This document shows positions 16,967 to 25,448 of a stretch of 64,000 nucleotides of DNA, piece after piece; positions within the stretch are counted from its first letter, which is position 1, and each line of letters begins with the position of its first letter. The translations under genes were made by a program, and so were the position numbers. The DNA is from an uncultured Bacteroidia bacterium (GTDB lineage Bacteria > Bacteroidota > Bacteroidia > Bacteroidales > UBA932), in contig CADAIT010000010.1 in NCBI GenBank assembly GCA_902788095.1, positions 1 to 64,000 of the forward strand, in the 5' to 3' direction. A model generated the notes under the pieces. That model ran no database searches. It was given only the letters and a program-made list of their open reading frames with translations, and was not told the origin of the DNA.

Positions 16967-17551
16967 TTAGAAGATGTATACGACTGAGAGTATCACTTCA
17001 TTCGGCAGGAAAAACCATTTATGCCCCTGCTCAATGAGTTTCCCGTTTTCTGGATACTCGTATTTCCGGTACTTGGTCCATCCGCCCCAGACGCCCAAGC
17101 CGAAGTCCAGGTTCCAGTGCTCCTTCAGCATCAGGGAATACCCTCCAGAAAGCGCCGCCCCAAAGTCATCTCCTTCCTCTGCCGTCTTGGTGAAGACACC
17201 ACCCCGGTTATATTCCTGGTACTGCGCCTTGCCTCCGACCCACCAGCCGGAATACACATTCCACGGCCACCAACGTGCGCCCACGGCATACACCTGCTTG
17301 CGGCTCTGCTTCTGGTCCGGGTCCGGTTCACTGAACAGCCCGTTCCAGGTGTTGTGCTTGTTGAAGGTCCAGGGATTTACCTTGGCCCCGGCATGCAGAC
17401 TCCAATGCTGCGAAACCGCAGCCGAGCCTTCCACGCTGATGGTGCCCAGGTCAATGGCATCGGCGGCGTTCACCGCCACGGCCCAGGTTTGGGCCATGGC
17501 AGCAGCCGCACTCATTATGAACAAGAAAAACAAAACAACTAACTTTTTCAT
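16967..17551 (-). CDS. DUF3575 outer-membrane protein
   Basis: 194 aa with a cleavable signal (MKKLVVLFFLFIMSAAAAMAQ). NAADAIDLGTISVEGS near the start and the tryptophan-rich YAVGARWWPWNVYSGWWVGG in the middle match DUF3575, a small beta-barrel-like family usually encoded beside fimbrillin genes. The last residue is Phe (VVYIF), as expected for an outer-membrane barrel. It is 14 nt from its neighbours on both sides. Confidence 0.8.
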   Translation of the reverse strand: MKKLVVLFFLFIMSAAAAMAQTWAVAVNAADAIDLGTISVEGSAAVSQHWSLHAGAKVNPWTFNKHNTWNGLFSEPDPDQKQSRKQVYAVGARWWPWNVYSGWWVGGKAQYQEYNRGGVFTKTAEEGDDFGAALSGGYSLMLKEHWNLDFGLGVWGGWTKYRKYEYPENGKLIEQGHKWFFLPNEVILSVVYIF

Positions 17552-17564
17552 ATTAACCTGTCAT

Positions 17565-18611
17565 TTAATAGTTTTTAACAATTACTTTATCCAGTTCTTC
17601 AATACGTTGCACACGAAGGTGAGCCGCCTTATATTCCGGAATAGTAGAGTTGTTTGGCTTCACAATCAGCATCCATTTTGCATCGCACCCATGAATCAGG
17701 TAGTCGGCCAAGGTCTTGTACTCCTCCGTCGAATAGCACCAAGTTCCAACTGATTTCTTCACCTCGTCCGGCGGATCCAGCAACACAAAATCATCGGCCG
17801 TCGGCTCATATTTTTTCAGAAATTCCAACGCATTCATGTTGCACAGCGTCGTACGCTCCATGTGCCTCTTGAGTTTGGCTGATGTCAGGATTCTTACCTT
17901 TTCACGCAGGTTCACATCAAACACCTTCTTTCCGCCAAATGGCAGGCGAATCTCCCGGAACTGGTCCTTCCTGTAGGGCACGTCGGCCGAAGTATTCAGG
18001 ATAAACGTAAGTGCTGCCGAGCGTATCTCGCTATCCGCCGATTTCCGGTTAAGCACTTCAGTCAAGAACGCGAACACGGATTGCTTGAGCGCAAGCTTCA
18101 GGTTGAACTCGATATCCTCGTCATCCAACTCCACCTGGCGCTCCATCCTTACAATTTCCTGAATAACCTGATGCCGCTTCTCCATTTTGAAGTCAACGGG
18201 GTCCGGTATTGCATAATGGAAAATATCCCCATAGCGAATCTGGTCCACCAGGGCATTTACGTCCTCTACAAGTTTGATAAACTCATGATAGGCGCCATTC
18301 GCATTGCGGATGGCCACCTCCTGCAGTTCCTCCAGAATGGGCAGATAGGCCACCTCCATGTCCTTCCAAGCCTTGCACATCATCTTGAACTGTGACAAGA
18401 ATTGCTTGTCCTCTTTCTTCACCAGCCGATAGATATGCATTAGGTCCCTGCATTTATCATTCACAAAGCAAGTCCTTCCATCCATCGAGAAGAACACGGC
18501 ACCTCCGCCCACGAACGGCTCGTAATAGTTTTCAAAGTTTCTCGGCATCATCGACTTGATAAGTTCCGTCTTGCCTTCAAGTCCTCCATACCATTTAATC
18601 AGTGGTTCCAT
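17565..18611 (-). CDS. Dam-like (D12 class) DNA adenine methyltransferase, DPPY altered
   Basis: 348 aa from ATG 18611, 4 nt after the upstream stop. IKWYGGLEGK (residues 5-14) and YYEPFVGGGAVFF (29-41) are the N-terminal SAM-binding motifs of D12-class enzymes. The catalytic motif, normally DPPY, reads LLDPPDEVKKS (about 280), with Asp replacing Tyr. The ~150-residue helical insert between is larger than in Dam. The enzyme may be inactive, or a SAM-dependent regulator. Its position as second gene of a pilus operon, with no restriction enzyme nearby, suggests an epigenetic or regulatory role, by inference only. Confidence 0.65.
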   Translation of the reverse strand: MEPLIKWYGGLEGKTELIKSMMPRNFENYYEPFVGGGAVFFSMDGRTCFVNDKCRDLMHIYRLVKKEDKQFLSQFKMMCKAWKDMEVAYLPILEELQEVAIRNANGAYHEFIKLVEDVNALVDQIRYGDIFHYAIPDPVDFKMEKRHQVIQEIVRMERQVELDDEDIEFNLKLALKQSVFAFLTEVLNRKSADSEIRSAALTFILNTSADVPYRKDQFREIRLPFGGKKVFDVNLREKVRILTSAKLKRHMERTTLCNMNALEFLKKYEPTADDFVLLDPPDEVKKSVGTWCYSTEEYKTLADYLIHGCDAKWMLIVKPNNSTIPEYKAAHLRVQRIEELDKVIVKNY

Positions 18612-18615
18612 ATAG

Positions 18616-19176
18616 CTACAATAGTATTTTAATTCCTGCCTCGCCGCCATAGTGCAGCATCGTTATCTTCGAAGAAAAGTTCACTGGAAGAACACCGCTC
18701 AAAGTCAGCGCCACCCGTGTACCCAAGAAGCATTCAACGCCCATGCGCATATATACACCATATAAGAATTGGACGGTCGGTAATCCTGTCACAATGTGCT
18801 TCGGTAACCTGCTGGCCGGGTCAATCCATTCCACACCAGCGAACACACCAACGCCGGCGTATAGGTTGAACGCCCGGTTCCTGGTCCCTACAAGCCGAAA
18901 CATGTAGCCACCTGCGGCGGCCACATCCATATAGCTCATCTTGTCACCGGTGGATAGGGGAGTGGCGTATAAGTCTCCTGTAATCCCTGCATTCCAATAA
19001 CCGTTTAACGTGTACTGAGAATAGAAGGCTTCAGCGCCCACGGATGTGCCATTGTAGCGGGCAGAAAGCCCAAGTGCAGACTGGCCAGAAATGGTCCGTT
19101 GCGCTGAAGCCGGGATTGAGAAAAACATCAGCATCGCGCCGATTATCATGCAATATTTTGTTCCTTTACTCATCAT
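18616..19176 (-). CDS. TraO-like outer-membrane barrel protein
   Basis: 186 aa. Signal peptide ends at IPASAQ. The sequence is small, alternating and Gly/Tyr-rich (AAAGGYMFRLVGTRNRAFNLYAGVGVFAGVEW), resembling conjugal transfer TraO proteins of Bacteroides. C-terminal GGEAGIKILL fits a last barrel strand. It is the first gene of the ten-gene operon. Whether it is a relic of a conjugation module or a pilus-specific barrel cannot be decided from sequence alone. Confidence 0.6.
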   Translation of the reverse strand: MMSKGTKYCMIIGAMLMFFSIPASAQRTISGQSALGLSARYNGTSVGAEAFYSQYTLNGYWNAGITGDLYATPLSTGDKMSYMDVAAAGGYMFRLVGTRNRAFNLYAGVGVFAGVEWIDPASRLPKHIVTGLPTVQFLYGVYMRMGVECFLGTRVALTLSGVLPVNFSSKITMLHYGGEAGIKILL

Positions 19177-19213
19177 CTTGTTTATCCTTATAATTAGTTA
19201 GCGACACTTTTCT

Positions 19214-19301
19214 ACAATTAGTATCACTGACCGCAAAGATACAGATAAAATTTTGTAACTTCCAAATAATTGCCCTAAATTTGCGCAGTATTACTAATTG
19301 T
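19214..19301. promoter_or_regulatory. Divergent promoters with paired inverted operators
   Basis: Leftward promoter: minus-strand TATCTTTG (19241-19234) with TTTG at 19266-19263. Rightward promoter: TTTG (19252-19255) and TAAATTTG (19276-19283). The 10-bp word ACAATTAGTA (19214-19223) recurs inverted as TACTAATTGT (19292-19301), each copy just downstream of one promoter's -7 box. One dimeric regulator, perhaps the Rep protein, could control both pilus operon and rep gene. Confidence 0.65.
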
Positions 19302-19315
19302 CGGTTTGTAGCAAT

Positions 19316-20383
19316 ATGGGAAAGTCAGCCATTAAAATAGATGCAAAGTCCTGTAATTCAGGCGATAACTTGTATCAAGTTAATGGTGTTGCCTATATCG
19401 AAGGGAATCTGAAGCTCATTCACCTCCGCATCCTCATAGTAATCATCTGTCATCTACAGGAACCTTTGCTGTATAAAATCGCGCGTAAGAAAGCGGGAAT
19501 AGTCATTCCTGAGAAGCTGTTACCACAGCAGGGGAGTCTCACACTAAGAGGCAAGACCAGGACCGTTCAAGTTAAAATTGCAGAATTCGGCCTGACTCCC
19601 CGAAACGGCGGACGCCTAAGGCAATACCTTGAGGAACTCATTGATATTCCCATCGCATTCCCTGGCTACAGAAAAGAAGGAATGATTTTCCCGGAACTAG
19701 TCCACACCTTTCCAGGGCTTATTTCCAATTACAGCTTTCCCATGTACAGCCGTGATGTAGAAATTACATTGCCGGAGCCGCTCGTTCAGCGCTTGCTGCT
19801 TACCGAGGAAGGCTATTCTTCCTATTCACATGCGGCAGCGTTCTCCATTACCAACAAATACACAGTCCGCATTTATTGGCTCATTTGTTCCTGGCGCGCA
19901 AAAGGAGGCTTTGTCATCACCCTGGAGAACCTCCGCAAGATACTTGCCCTGGGTCCCGGTTATGACCGCTTCGAGAACATTACCGCCCGTATCTTGCGTC
20001 CGGCCTCCGAAGAACTGGCGTCCCGTTTCCCCATCTGGTTTCTTTTCAAAACCTTCGGTAGCGGGGAAGACCGCATACTCGTTTTCAAAATCAAGACAAT
20101 CGTCTCGCCCGAACAAATAGCCCAGGACACCAAGTCCGTAAGGGACCTTTGCTGGCATCTGCTGCATAGTGTCGGCGCCAGCCCCACCATCCTGGATCCG
20201 GTCTTGCCGCAAATCGAGCACGAGGATCTCAAACCCTTCCTTTCCAAAATGATGGACCTAACGTCCTACATCAAAGAATCCCATTCATCTCCCCAGCGCA
20301 TCAAGGACGTAAACACCTACATCCGTACCGCCCTCGAAACCTGGCTCTCCGACTGGCGCCTCCGTTACCAAAACCTCGAGTAA
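19316..20383 (+). CDS. Plasmid-type replication initiator (Rep_3 superfamily)
   Basis: 355 aa from ATG 19316; upstream candidates fall in the operator. Two winged-helix halves typical of RepB/Rep_3 initiators: the first around residues 75-140 (PEKLLPQQGSLTL ... QYLEELI), the second around 170-250 (SITNKYTVRIYWLICSWRAK, then ITLENLRKILALGPGYDRFEN and RILRPASEELA). Such proteins bind iterons to start plasmid replication. Seven iterons follow at 20611-20862. A chromosomal location would make this an integrated plasmid or a domesticated regulator. Confidence 0.8.
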   Translation: MGKSAIKIDAKSCNSGDNLYQVNGVAYIEGNLKLIHLRILIVIICHLQEPLLYKIARKKAGIVIPEKLLPQQGSLTLRGKTRTVQVKIAEFGLTPRNGGRLRQYLEELIDIPIAFPGYRKEGMIFPELVHTFPGLISNYSFPMYSRDVEITLPEPLVQRLLLTEEGYSSYSHAAAFSITNKYTVRIYWLICSWRAKGGFVITLENLRKILALGPGYDRFENITARILRPASEELASRFPIWFLFKTFGSGEDRILVFKIKTIVSPEQIAQDTKSVRDLCWHLLHSVGASPTILDPVLPQIEHEDLKPFLSKMMDLTSYIKESHSSPQRIKDVNTYIRTALETWLSDWRLRYQNLE

Positions 20384-20387
20384 CGTC

Positions 20388-20505
20388 CGTCATGCACGGC
20401 TCCGACCGGGCATCTCTTTTTTCATTTCTCCCCTTGTCATACCGAGCGAAGCGAGCGTATCTCCTTCCTTTCCCTTGTCATACCGAGCGCAGCGAGAGTA
20501 TCTGC
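20388..20505. repeat. Three palindromic dispersed repeats after rep
   Basis: 20388-20416 (GTCATGCACGGCTCCGACCG type), 20435-20464 and 20476-20505 (both TGTCATACCGAGCG... with GTATCT ends). They belong to the same dispersed families as those inside the pilus genes but are intergenic here. Confidence 0.75.
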
Positions 20506-20610
20506 ATAGTAGAATATATAGTTAATCTATAGGATTCATATAGTACGGCCATTCCCGTCCTTTCAACACACTGACAACCAATCATTTCCGTACCTCCTCA
20601 TTCCCGTTTT

Positions 20611-20862
20611 CACTACATTTTGAAGACATTTTCGCCCAGATTCACTACATTTTGAAGAACACCAAACTACATTTTGAAGAACTTTATCACTACAAATTGA
20701 AGAACTTTTCCCAGCCTCACTACAAAATGAAGAACTTTCCGTCATCCAGCCCGTTTTTCCCGCCTCTCGAAACGCCATCCAACCTACGAATAGCCCCACA
20801 GGCTCCTACAGCCCACTACATTTTGAAGAACCCACTTTTCTGCTCACTACATTTTGAAGAAC
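20611..20862 (+). repeat. Iteron array, seven copies of an 18-bp repeat
   Basis: Consensus CACTACATTTTGAAGAAC. Copies start at 20611, 20643, 20665, 20688, 20718, 20814 and 20845; the copies at 20688 and 20718 vary inside the ATTTT stretch. Start-to-start spacings are 32, 22, 23, 30, 96 and 31 bp, all close to whole helical turns (about 3, 2, 2, 3, 9, 3), so all copies face the same side of the DNA. The array is the expected binding region for the Rep_3 protein upstream and a probable origin or operator. Confidence 0.85.
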
Positions 20863-20879
20863 TTCAACCAGCAATTCGC

Positions 20880-22145
20880 CTACTTCACCGACACCTTCGG
20901 CAGCTCCGTCCAGCGTGTCGTGTAGCGGGGAGACTTATGCTCCTGGGTCATGTGGAACCGTCCGTCGCCCTGAACCCCAAAGAGCACCGCTCCGGGACCG
21001 AAAACCTTGTTGATACTGTCGATGGAGGAAGACAGACGCTCATCCTTCTCCAGCGCCTTGCTGTCCTCGAAGAGCGAAGACACATGCGCCCCGTTCTGCT
21101 CAATCTTCGTGAAGACCACACCACCTTTCTTGTAGGCATAACCCTCCCGGAAAAGAAACCTCGCCGCATCGGCGGCAGCCACCACAACCTTCCGGTGGTC
21201 CTGCGTTCCTTCCGGGAACACGACATAGTGCCCTCCGCTGGTCTGGGGAAGATACTCCTTGAAGCGGTTGGTAATGGCGAAGACCACCATCTCCAGGGCA
21301 AAAGAATGCTGGGCACGGAGCTTTTCCGTGGCTTTCCCGGCAAAGGTGGTAATTTGCTCCGTGAACTCCTGCAGGGACGTCACATCATGGGAGAAGCTGC
21401 GGGAAACACAGATAGTCTGTTTGGGCTCAATCATGTCCTCAAACTCCACGCAGGGGATGCCCCGGAGCTCCTTCCAGGTCCGGAAGCCCGGTAGGTGGAA
21501 AAGTGTCCGTACCGTGGTCTCCGGAAGCTGCGTATAGTCCCAGGCTGACACAACGCCCATCCCCTCCAGCTTCCGCATGGAACGACGGCCGATGCCCCAC
21601 ACATCCTCCGCAGGGAACTTCCGAAGCACCTTCTCGATATCTTCGGGCCGAAACATATAGCACCCGCCCCGGAGTTTGGGGTATTTCTTGCAGAGCTTGG
21701 AGGCAATCTTCGCAAGGGTCTTTGTCGGGGCAATGCCGACGGAAACGGGGATGGAAGTCTGCTTCCAGCACTCCCGGGAGATGGTTTTTGCAAGGGCGTC
21801 GAAGTCCTGATGCTCCACGCCGGAGAGATCCAGGAAACATTCGTCGATGGAATAGGGCTCCACGGCAGGGGAGTAGGCCCTCAGCACCTCCTGCACCCTT
21901 CGGGACATGTCCCCGTACAGGGCGAAATTGGAGCTGAAGACGGCGATGCCGTGCTGCTCGATAAGGGGCCTCAGCTTGAAGTAAGGGTCTCCCATCTTGA
22001 TGCCCAGCGCCTTCGCCTCATTGGAACGTGCTACCGCGCAGCCGTCGTTGTTCGACAGCACGATGACCGGCCTCCCGTTCAGTTCCGGACGGAAGACCCT
22101 TTCGCACGAAGCGAAGAAGTTGTTGCAATCGGCCAGGGCGTACAT
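20880..22145 (-). CDS. umuC: DNA polymerase V catalytic subunit UmuC (Y-family)
   Basis: 421 aa, full length. MYALADCNNFFASCERVFRP opens the palm with the first catalytic Asp. SIDECFLDLSG (about 104-114) carries the Asp-Glu pair. A helix-hairpin-helix region follows (AEDVWGIGRRSMRKLEGMG). The C-terminal little-finger and UmuC tail are present. The enzyme performs error-prone translesion synthesis. It lies 9 nt after umuD on the same strand. Bacteroidales mobile elements often carry umuDC, and here it ends 17 bp from the last iteron. Confidence 0.92.
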   Translation of the reverse strand: MYALADCNNFFASCERVFRPELNGRPVIVLSNNDGCAVARSNEAKALGIKMGDPYFKLRPLIEQHGIAVFSSNFALYGDMSRRVQEVLRAYSPAVEPYSIDECFLDLSGVEHQDFDALAKTISRECWKQTSIPVSVGIAPTKTLAKIASKLCKKYPKLRGGCYMFRPEDIEKVLRKFPAEDVWGIGRRSMRKLEGMGVVSAWDYTQLPETTVRTLFHLPGFRTWKELRGIPCVEFEDMIEPKQTICVSRSFSHDVTSLQEFTEQITTFAGKATEKLRAQHSFALEMVVFAITNRFKEYLPQTSGGHYVVFPEGTQDHRKVVVAAADAARFLFREGYAYKKGGVVFTKIEQNGAHVSSLFEDSKALEKDERLSSSIDSINKVFGPGAVLFGVQGDGRFHMTQEHKSPRYTTRWTELPKVSVK

Positions 22146-22154
22146 AGGGAAGCG

Positions 22155-22571
22155 CTACGCTTTCTTGATGACCCATGTGACCACTCCCCAGATAAGGAAG
22201 TCATTGTCCGGCCCCACGGGGATGGGATGGTATTTGGTGTTATGCTCGTTGCAGGGGAGAAGGACGGCGCCGTCCTCATGGATTTCCACCCGTTTCACGG
22301 TGTACTCCCCGTCGATGAAGCAGACGGCCTTGCAGTCGTTGTAAGGTTCCACGGCGCGGTCAACGATGATGATGTCTCCTTCGTCCATGTCGGCATCCAC
22401 CATCGACACGCCATCAATGCGGAAGAAGAAGGTCGAGGCGGTATGGCGAACTAGGAGCTTCACCAGGTCCAGCTTCTCGCGGAAGTCATCCGCAGGGGAG
22501 GGAAACCCGGCCTTGACCGTGCCAAGGAGTGCCTGGAAGGAATCACCGTCGTGAATCGGATATGGTTTCAT
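22155..22571 (-). CDS. umuD: UmuD-like S24 peptidase
   Basis: 138 aa. AGFPSPADDF (about 21-30) is the self-cleavage region (C/A-G). GVSMVDADM (about 54-62) has the catalytic Ser and YTVKRVEI (about 90-97) the catalytic Lys. RecA-stimulated cleavage activates polymerase V. It is cotranscribed with umuC. Upstream, TTACTTGCGCA and TTAACTTGCGGG (minus strand, within 22572-22632) form a direct repeat that could be the SOS operator. Confidence 0.9.
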   Translation of the reverse strand: MKPYPIHDGDSFQALLGTVKAGFPSPADDFREKLDLVKLLVRHTASTFFFRIDGVSMVDADMDEGDIIIVDRAVEPYNDCKAVCFIDGEYTVKRVEIHEDGAVLLPCNEHNTKYHPIPVGPDNDFLIWGVVTWVIKKA

Positions 22572-22632
22572 GTTGTAAAATTTGCCCGCAAGTTAATCTT
22601 TGTTTGTGCCAAACCGCTGCGCAAGTAAATTC
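22572..22632 (-). promoter_or_regulatory. Candidate umuDC operator region
   Basis: Two copies of an ACTTGCG word about 27 bp apart on the minus strand precede umuD. The spacing suggests binding on one helix face. No clear TAnnTTTG box is visible, as might be expected for a LexA-repressed promoter. Confidence 0.35.
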
Positions 22633-22640
22633 TCATGCAG

Positions 22641-23243
22641 CTAGTTCTTCGTTTTGGCATTCATTTTCGGAATCTCCACGGCAGGCCAGCCGTAGTCCTT
22701 GTAGACCTTCACGGGGAGGCTGTTCTTGAACACATGGGCGGCGATGGCGCTTTTCCGAGCCTCTTCCCGGCCATCCTGGTCCGAATAGACTTTCTGGAAC
22801 TGCTCGAAGTGTTCCCCGAATATCTTTTTGGCAGTGGGAAGGAATGTGTTCCCGTCACCGACAGCTTCAAAGGAGGTCACGGCAAAATGACCTTCGCTGT
22901 CCTGCTTGACGAGCATCTTACCGGGATGGCTGCCGCCGGATACAGCCATGAGGGTGTCCCCGACCACATTGAAATTGTCCACCCAGAAATCGCCCCATAC
23001 CTGGATGTCGTCCGGATTGCTCTCGTCCACGGCAATGATCCGGTGTGACTGGATGCAGACCTCGCCCGGGGCATACTGGCTGCCGATGACATCGGAGAGG
23101 TACCTGTCGATGGCGGTGACGGGGGTCTCCGTCTCCTGCACTACCTTGGTCTCTGATGAGGCTTTCTTGCCGGAGCGCGTCCCGCAGGAGAGCGTGATGA
23201 TGGCTGCGGCAAGGCCGCAAAGAAGGAGTCGGGTGTTTCTCAT
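22641..23243 (-). CDS. Hypothetical lipoprotein
   Basis: 200 aa from the internal Met at MRNTRLLLCGLAAAIITLSC, which gives a proper lipoprotein signal; an in-frame ATG 47 codons upstream precedes a non-signal sequence. Mature part: Thr/Glu linker, then an NTF2-like-looking domain (IDRYLSDVIGSQYAPGEVCI ... DDIQVWGDFWVDNFNVVGD). Ends with MNAKTKN. It lies 9 nt beyond the umuD operator region but reads in the same direction, so it is independent. Function unknown. Confidence 0.7.
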   Translation of the reverse strand: MRNTRLLLCGLAAAIITLSCGTRSGKKASSETKVVQETETPVTAIDRYLSDVIGSQYAPGEVCIQSHRIIAVDESNPDDIQVWGDFWVDNFNVVGDTLMAVSGGSHPGKMLVKQDSEGHFAVTSFEAVGDGNTFLPTAKKIFGEHFEQFQKVYSDQDGREEARKSAIAAHVFKNSLPVKVYKDYGWPAVEIPKMNAKTKN

Positions 23244-23414
23244 AATATACTGTGCAGAGTGAATCGATATTGACATGTTACAAATATAGCACGAAAAAAG
23301 GTAAAACGAAACCGGAGCCCCGCGTGAATAGGACCCCGGACACACCTGAACGGTGTCACATGCGGAACGTAGCCATAAAGGCATTAAGCAAAAGAAGTCC
23401 CGCCGTGTCGTATT

Positions 23415-24089
23415 TTACTGCCAGATGAAGTTTTCCTTCCCGGCGCCAATCTCAAAATGATACTTCACGATTCCCAGGTCTATATGTGTATATCCGGCCA
23501 TTGAGAACAGCGTCTTGGTCTCAACCACATTGCCGGGATGGAGGATGAACTTGAATTTCTGCTGATTTACGGCAGTGGGGGCCAGCAGGGCTGCCTCCAA
23601 GCCACTCCGGAACCACTCAGGGGGAACACCATCGGATTCATAGAAGTTCTCCACGGGTTTCTGCGGGTGCTGTACGCCCGGATTGGTTCCATAGCCAAGG
23701 GCAATGACGCAGTGAACGGTGTCATCCTCTCTTAGCGTGAATGTCCCGGGAATCTTCTTGTAGGTAAGGCCCACCCAGCAGGTATTCAGTCCCAGCGTTT
23801 GTGCCAGCAGTACCAACTTTTCGCCATAGTAACCAATCTTCTCTTCGGCCTCCTTGCCTTTAGGACCGGCCATGACAAAGTAATTCTTCACGCCGGAGAA
23901 CTGGCCATACTTCCACATCCCGGAGGCAAAGGCCTTGGGCTCTTCCAGAACCAGCTGGATATTCAAGCCGGTATCGGCATTAATCCGTTCAACAGTTGCC
24001 TTAAGTTCGGCTACCTTAGTCACCTCAATGGGCTTGTCCGAATACTTCCGCACGGAATGCCGTGCCTTGATTGCATCAATTAGTTCCAT
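23415..24089 (-). CDS. Nitroreductase family protein
   Basis: 224 aa. The opening MELIDAIKARHSVRKYSDKP is the FMN-phosphate binding start of the nitroreductase fold. GLNTCWVGLTY (about 100-110) and the tail PPEWFRSGLEAALLAPTAVNQQKFKF supply the other flavin contacts. It is of the group that lacks the long C-terminal extension. It probably reduces quinones or nitro compounds with NAD(P)H. Single gene, divergent from crcB with a stem-loop repeat between them. Confidence 0.85.
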   Translation of the reverse strand: MELIDAIKARHSVRKYSDKPIEVTKVAELKATVERINADTGLNIQLVLEEPKAFASGMWKYGQFSGVKNYFVMAGPKGKEAEEKIGYYGEKLVLLAQTLGLNTCWVGLTYKKIPGTFTLREDDTVHCVIALGYGTNPGVQHPQKPVENFYESDGVPPEWFRSGLEAALLAPTAVNQQKFKFILHPGNVVETKTLFSMAGYTHIDLGIVKYHFEIGAGKENFIWQ

Positions 24090-24128
24090 GTCGCTAATTT
24101 ACACATTTTCCGGCACATGGCAAAGCTC

Positions 24129-24326
24129 ACCCACGCTCCGACCAAGCGTCCGGCAAGCCGTCCACTCCGTCGGAGCCTCCCGCGCTTTGGACCTCGACGT
24201 CAGCAGAGCTGCCGCCGAAGTCCAACCCGGTGACAGACTGGCACCGGCAAGCCGGCACCAGACTGTCCCTCGGGCCGCGCACCCACAGAGCCGGGCAGCC
24301 GGACAAGTCCGCCTGCCCGGCTCTCC
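24129..24326 (+). repeat. Stem-loop repeat, copy 1 (upstream of crcB)
   Basis: About 198 bp with four hairpins: GCTCCGAC/GTCGGAGC; TTGGAC/GTCCAA; GACAG..CTGG..CCGGC-AA-GCCGG..CCAG..CTGTC; and a 12-bp AGAGCCGGGCAG/CTGCCCGGCTCT stem at the end. It is closely matched at 24791-24954 and more loosely at 29523-29719, all in the same orientation and all just upstream of a plus-strand -7 box. Confidence 0.85.
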
Positions 24327-24343
24327 ATCTCATAGAAATTGAT

Positions 24344-24351
24344 TACATTTG
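24344..24351 (+). promoter_or_regulatory. crcB promoter -7 box
   Basis: TACATTTG, 24 nt before ATG 24376. The preceding stem-loop repeat ends 18 nt upstream, so the -33 region lies in or beside the repeat. Confidence 0.5.
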
Positions 24352-24375
24352 CAGAGTAAGACAAATCGTAATTCA

Positions 24376-24756
24376 ATGGTCTCAGACTTTATCAAGAATA
24401 TACTTGTCGTTGGTGCTGGCAGTTTCGTAGGTGGAGCGGCAAGATACCTGGTATCGCTGGCTATGAAGGGAGTCAGCAAGGGATTCCCGTGGGCGACGCT
24501 GGCGGTAAACCTTGTAGGCTGCTTCCTCATTGGCCTTCTGTGGGGTCTATTTAGCAAAAATGGCGCTGAGGGTAGCAACTGGGCGTTATTCCTTACCGTT
24601 GGTCTCTGTGGCGGTTTTACGACCTTCTCTACGTTCTCAAAGGAGGCGTTGGTAATGCTGCAAAGTGGCAATGTATGGGGATTCGCTGGGTATGTGACCA
24701 TCAGTGTGATTGCAGGTATTGCCCTCGTTGCGTTGGGGTATTTTCTGGTACGTTAA
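24376..24756 (+). CDS. crcB: Fluoride channel CrcB/Fluc
   Basis: 126 aa, the usual length, from ATG 24376 (MVSDFIKNILVVGAGSF), which follows the -7 box. Four membrane helices. Signature elements present: VGAGSFVGGAARYL, the Asn-containing TLAVNLVGCFLIG, and GLCGGFTTFSTFS with the phenylalanine-box and Na+-site region. It exports fluoride as a dimer in the inner membrane. No crcB-type fluoride riboswitch was recognised upstream, where the stem-loop repeat sits instead. Confidence 0.9.
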   Translation: MVSDFIKNILVVGAGSFVGGAARYLVSLAMKGVSKGFPWATLAVNLVGCFLIGLLWGLFSKNGAEGSNWALFLTVGLCGGFTTFSTFSKEALVMLQSGNVWGFAGYVTISVIAGIALVALGYFLVR

Positions 24757-24790
24757 ATTCGAATTTCTCGGTGTCTTCCTAACCTCAACT

Positions 24791-24954
24791 CATGCTCCGA
24801 CCAAGCGTCCGGCAAGCCGGCCACTTCGTCGGAGCCACTCCGCGCTTTGGACCTTGACGTCAGCAGAGCTGCCGCCGAAGTCCAACCCGGTGACAGACTG
24901 GCACCGGCAAGCCGGCACCAGACTGTCCCTCGGGCCGCGCACCCACAGAGCCGG
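24791..24954 (+). repeat. Stem-loop repeat, copy 2
   Basis: About 164 bp, nearly identical to copy 1 through the third hairpin, but ending at AGAGCCGG so the fourth stem is lost. The -7 box TATATTTG (24962-24969) of the next gene lies 8 nt beyond. Confidence 0.85.
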
Positions 24955-24988
24955 AAATGAGTATATTTGTTCACTTATAGAGTGAATC

Positions 24989-25390
24989 ATGAAAACGCTT
25001 CTTAAAATCTTGACCATCTTCATCGCTATCGGTGCCATTGCCGGTGCCGTGATGATGTGGATGGATCCGTCAGGAGTAAGCTGGGGAGGAGGGCCCATGC
25101 TGGACATGCTTCGTGCCAAAATGCCCTGGCCGGATGTCTTCTTCAAGGACTTCATTCCTTCCGGCTTTGTCCTTTTGGCTGTCAATGGAGTCCCGCAGAT
25201 TCTTGCCGCCATCATACTCTTCAAGAAGCATCCTCTGGCTTACTGGGTCTGCCTGGTCTGTGGAATCGTCCTCATGCTATGGATTGCCCTTGAGTGGTAT
25301 GTCTGGGGCTTTGTAGCCCTCAGCAATGTCTTCTTTATACTGGGCCTTGTCGAAACCCTCGTCGCCTGGTACGGGTTTAAAAATGTCTAA
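24989..25390 (+). CDS. Four-helix membrane protein, unknown
   Basis: 133 aa with four predicted membrane helices (about 5-25, 58-78, 82-101, 106-128). SGVSWGGGPMLDMLRAKMPW lies in the first outer loop. Preceded by TATATTTG (24962-24969) and stem-loop repeat copy 2. It could be a DoxX-like or small accessory membrane protein, but I cannot assign it. Confidence 0.7.
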   Translation: MKTLLKILTIFIAIGAIAGAVMMWMDPSGVSWGGGPMLDMLRAKMPWPDVFFKDFIPSGFVLLAVNGVPQILAAIILFKKHPLAYWVCLVCGIVLMLWIALEWYVWGFVALSNVFFILGLVETLVAWYGFKNV

Positions 25391-25448
25391 ATCGTCAATG
25401 AAACTGACCGAGCTTAACATATATTCACACCAGATATAAAATATACCC

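Noticed and set aside
24129-24326. Fluoride riboswitch upstream of crcB
   Set aside because: The same element occurs upstream of two unrelated genes and lacks the crcB-motif pseudoknot pattern.
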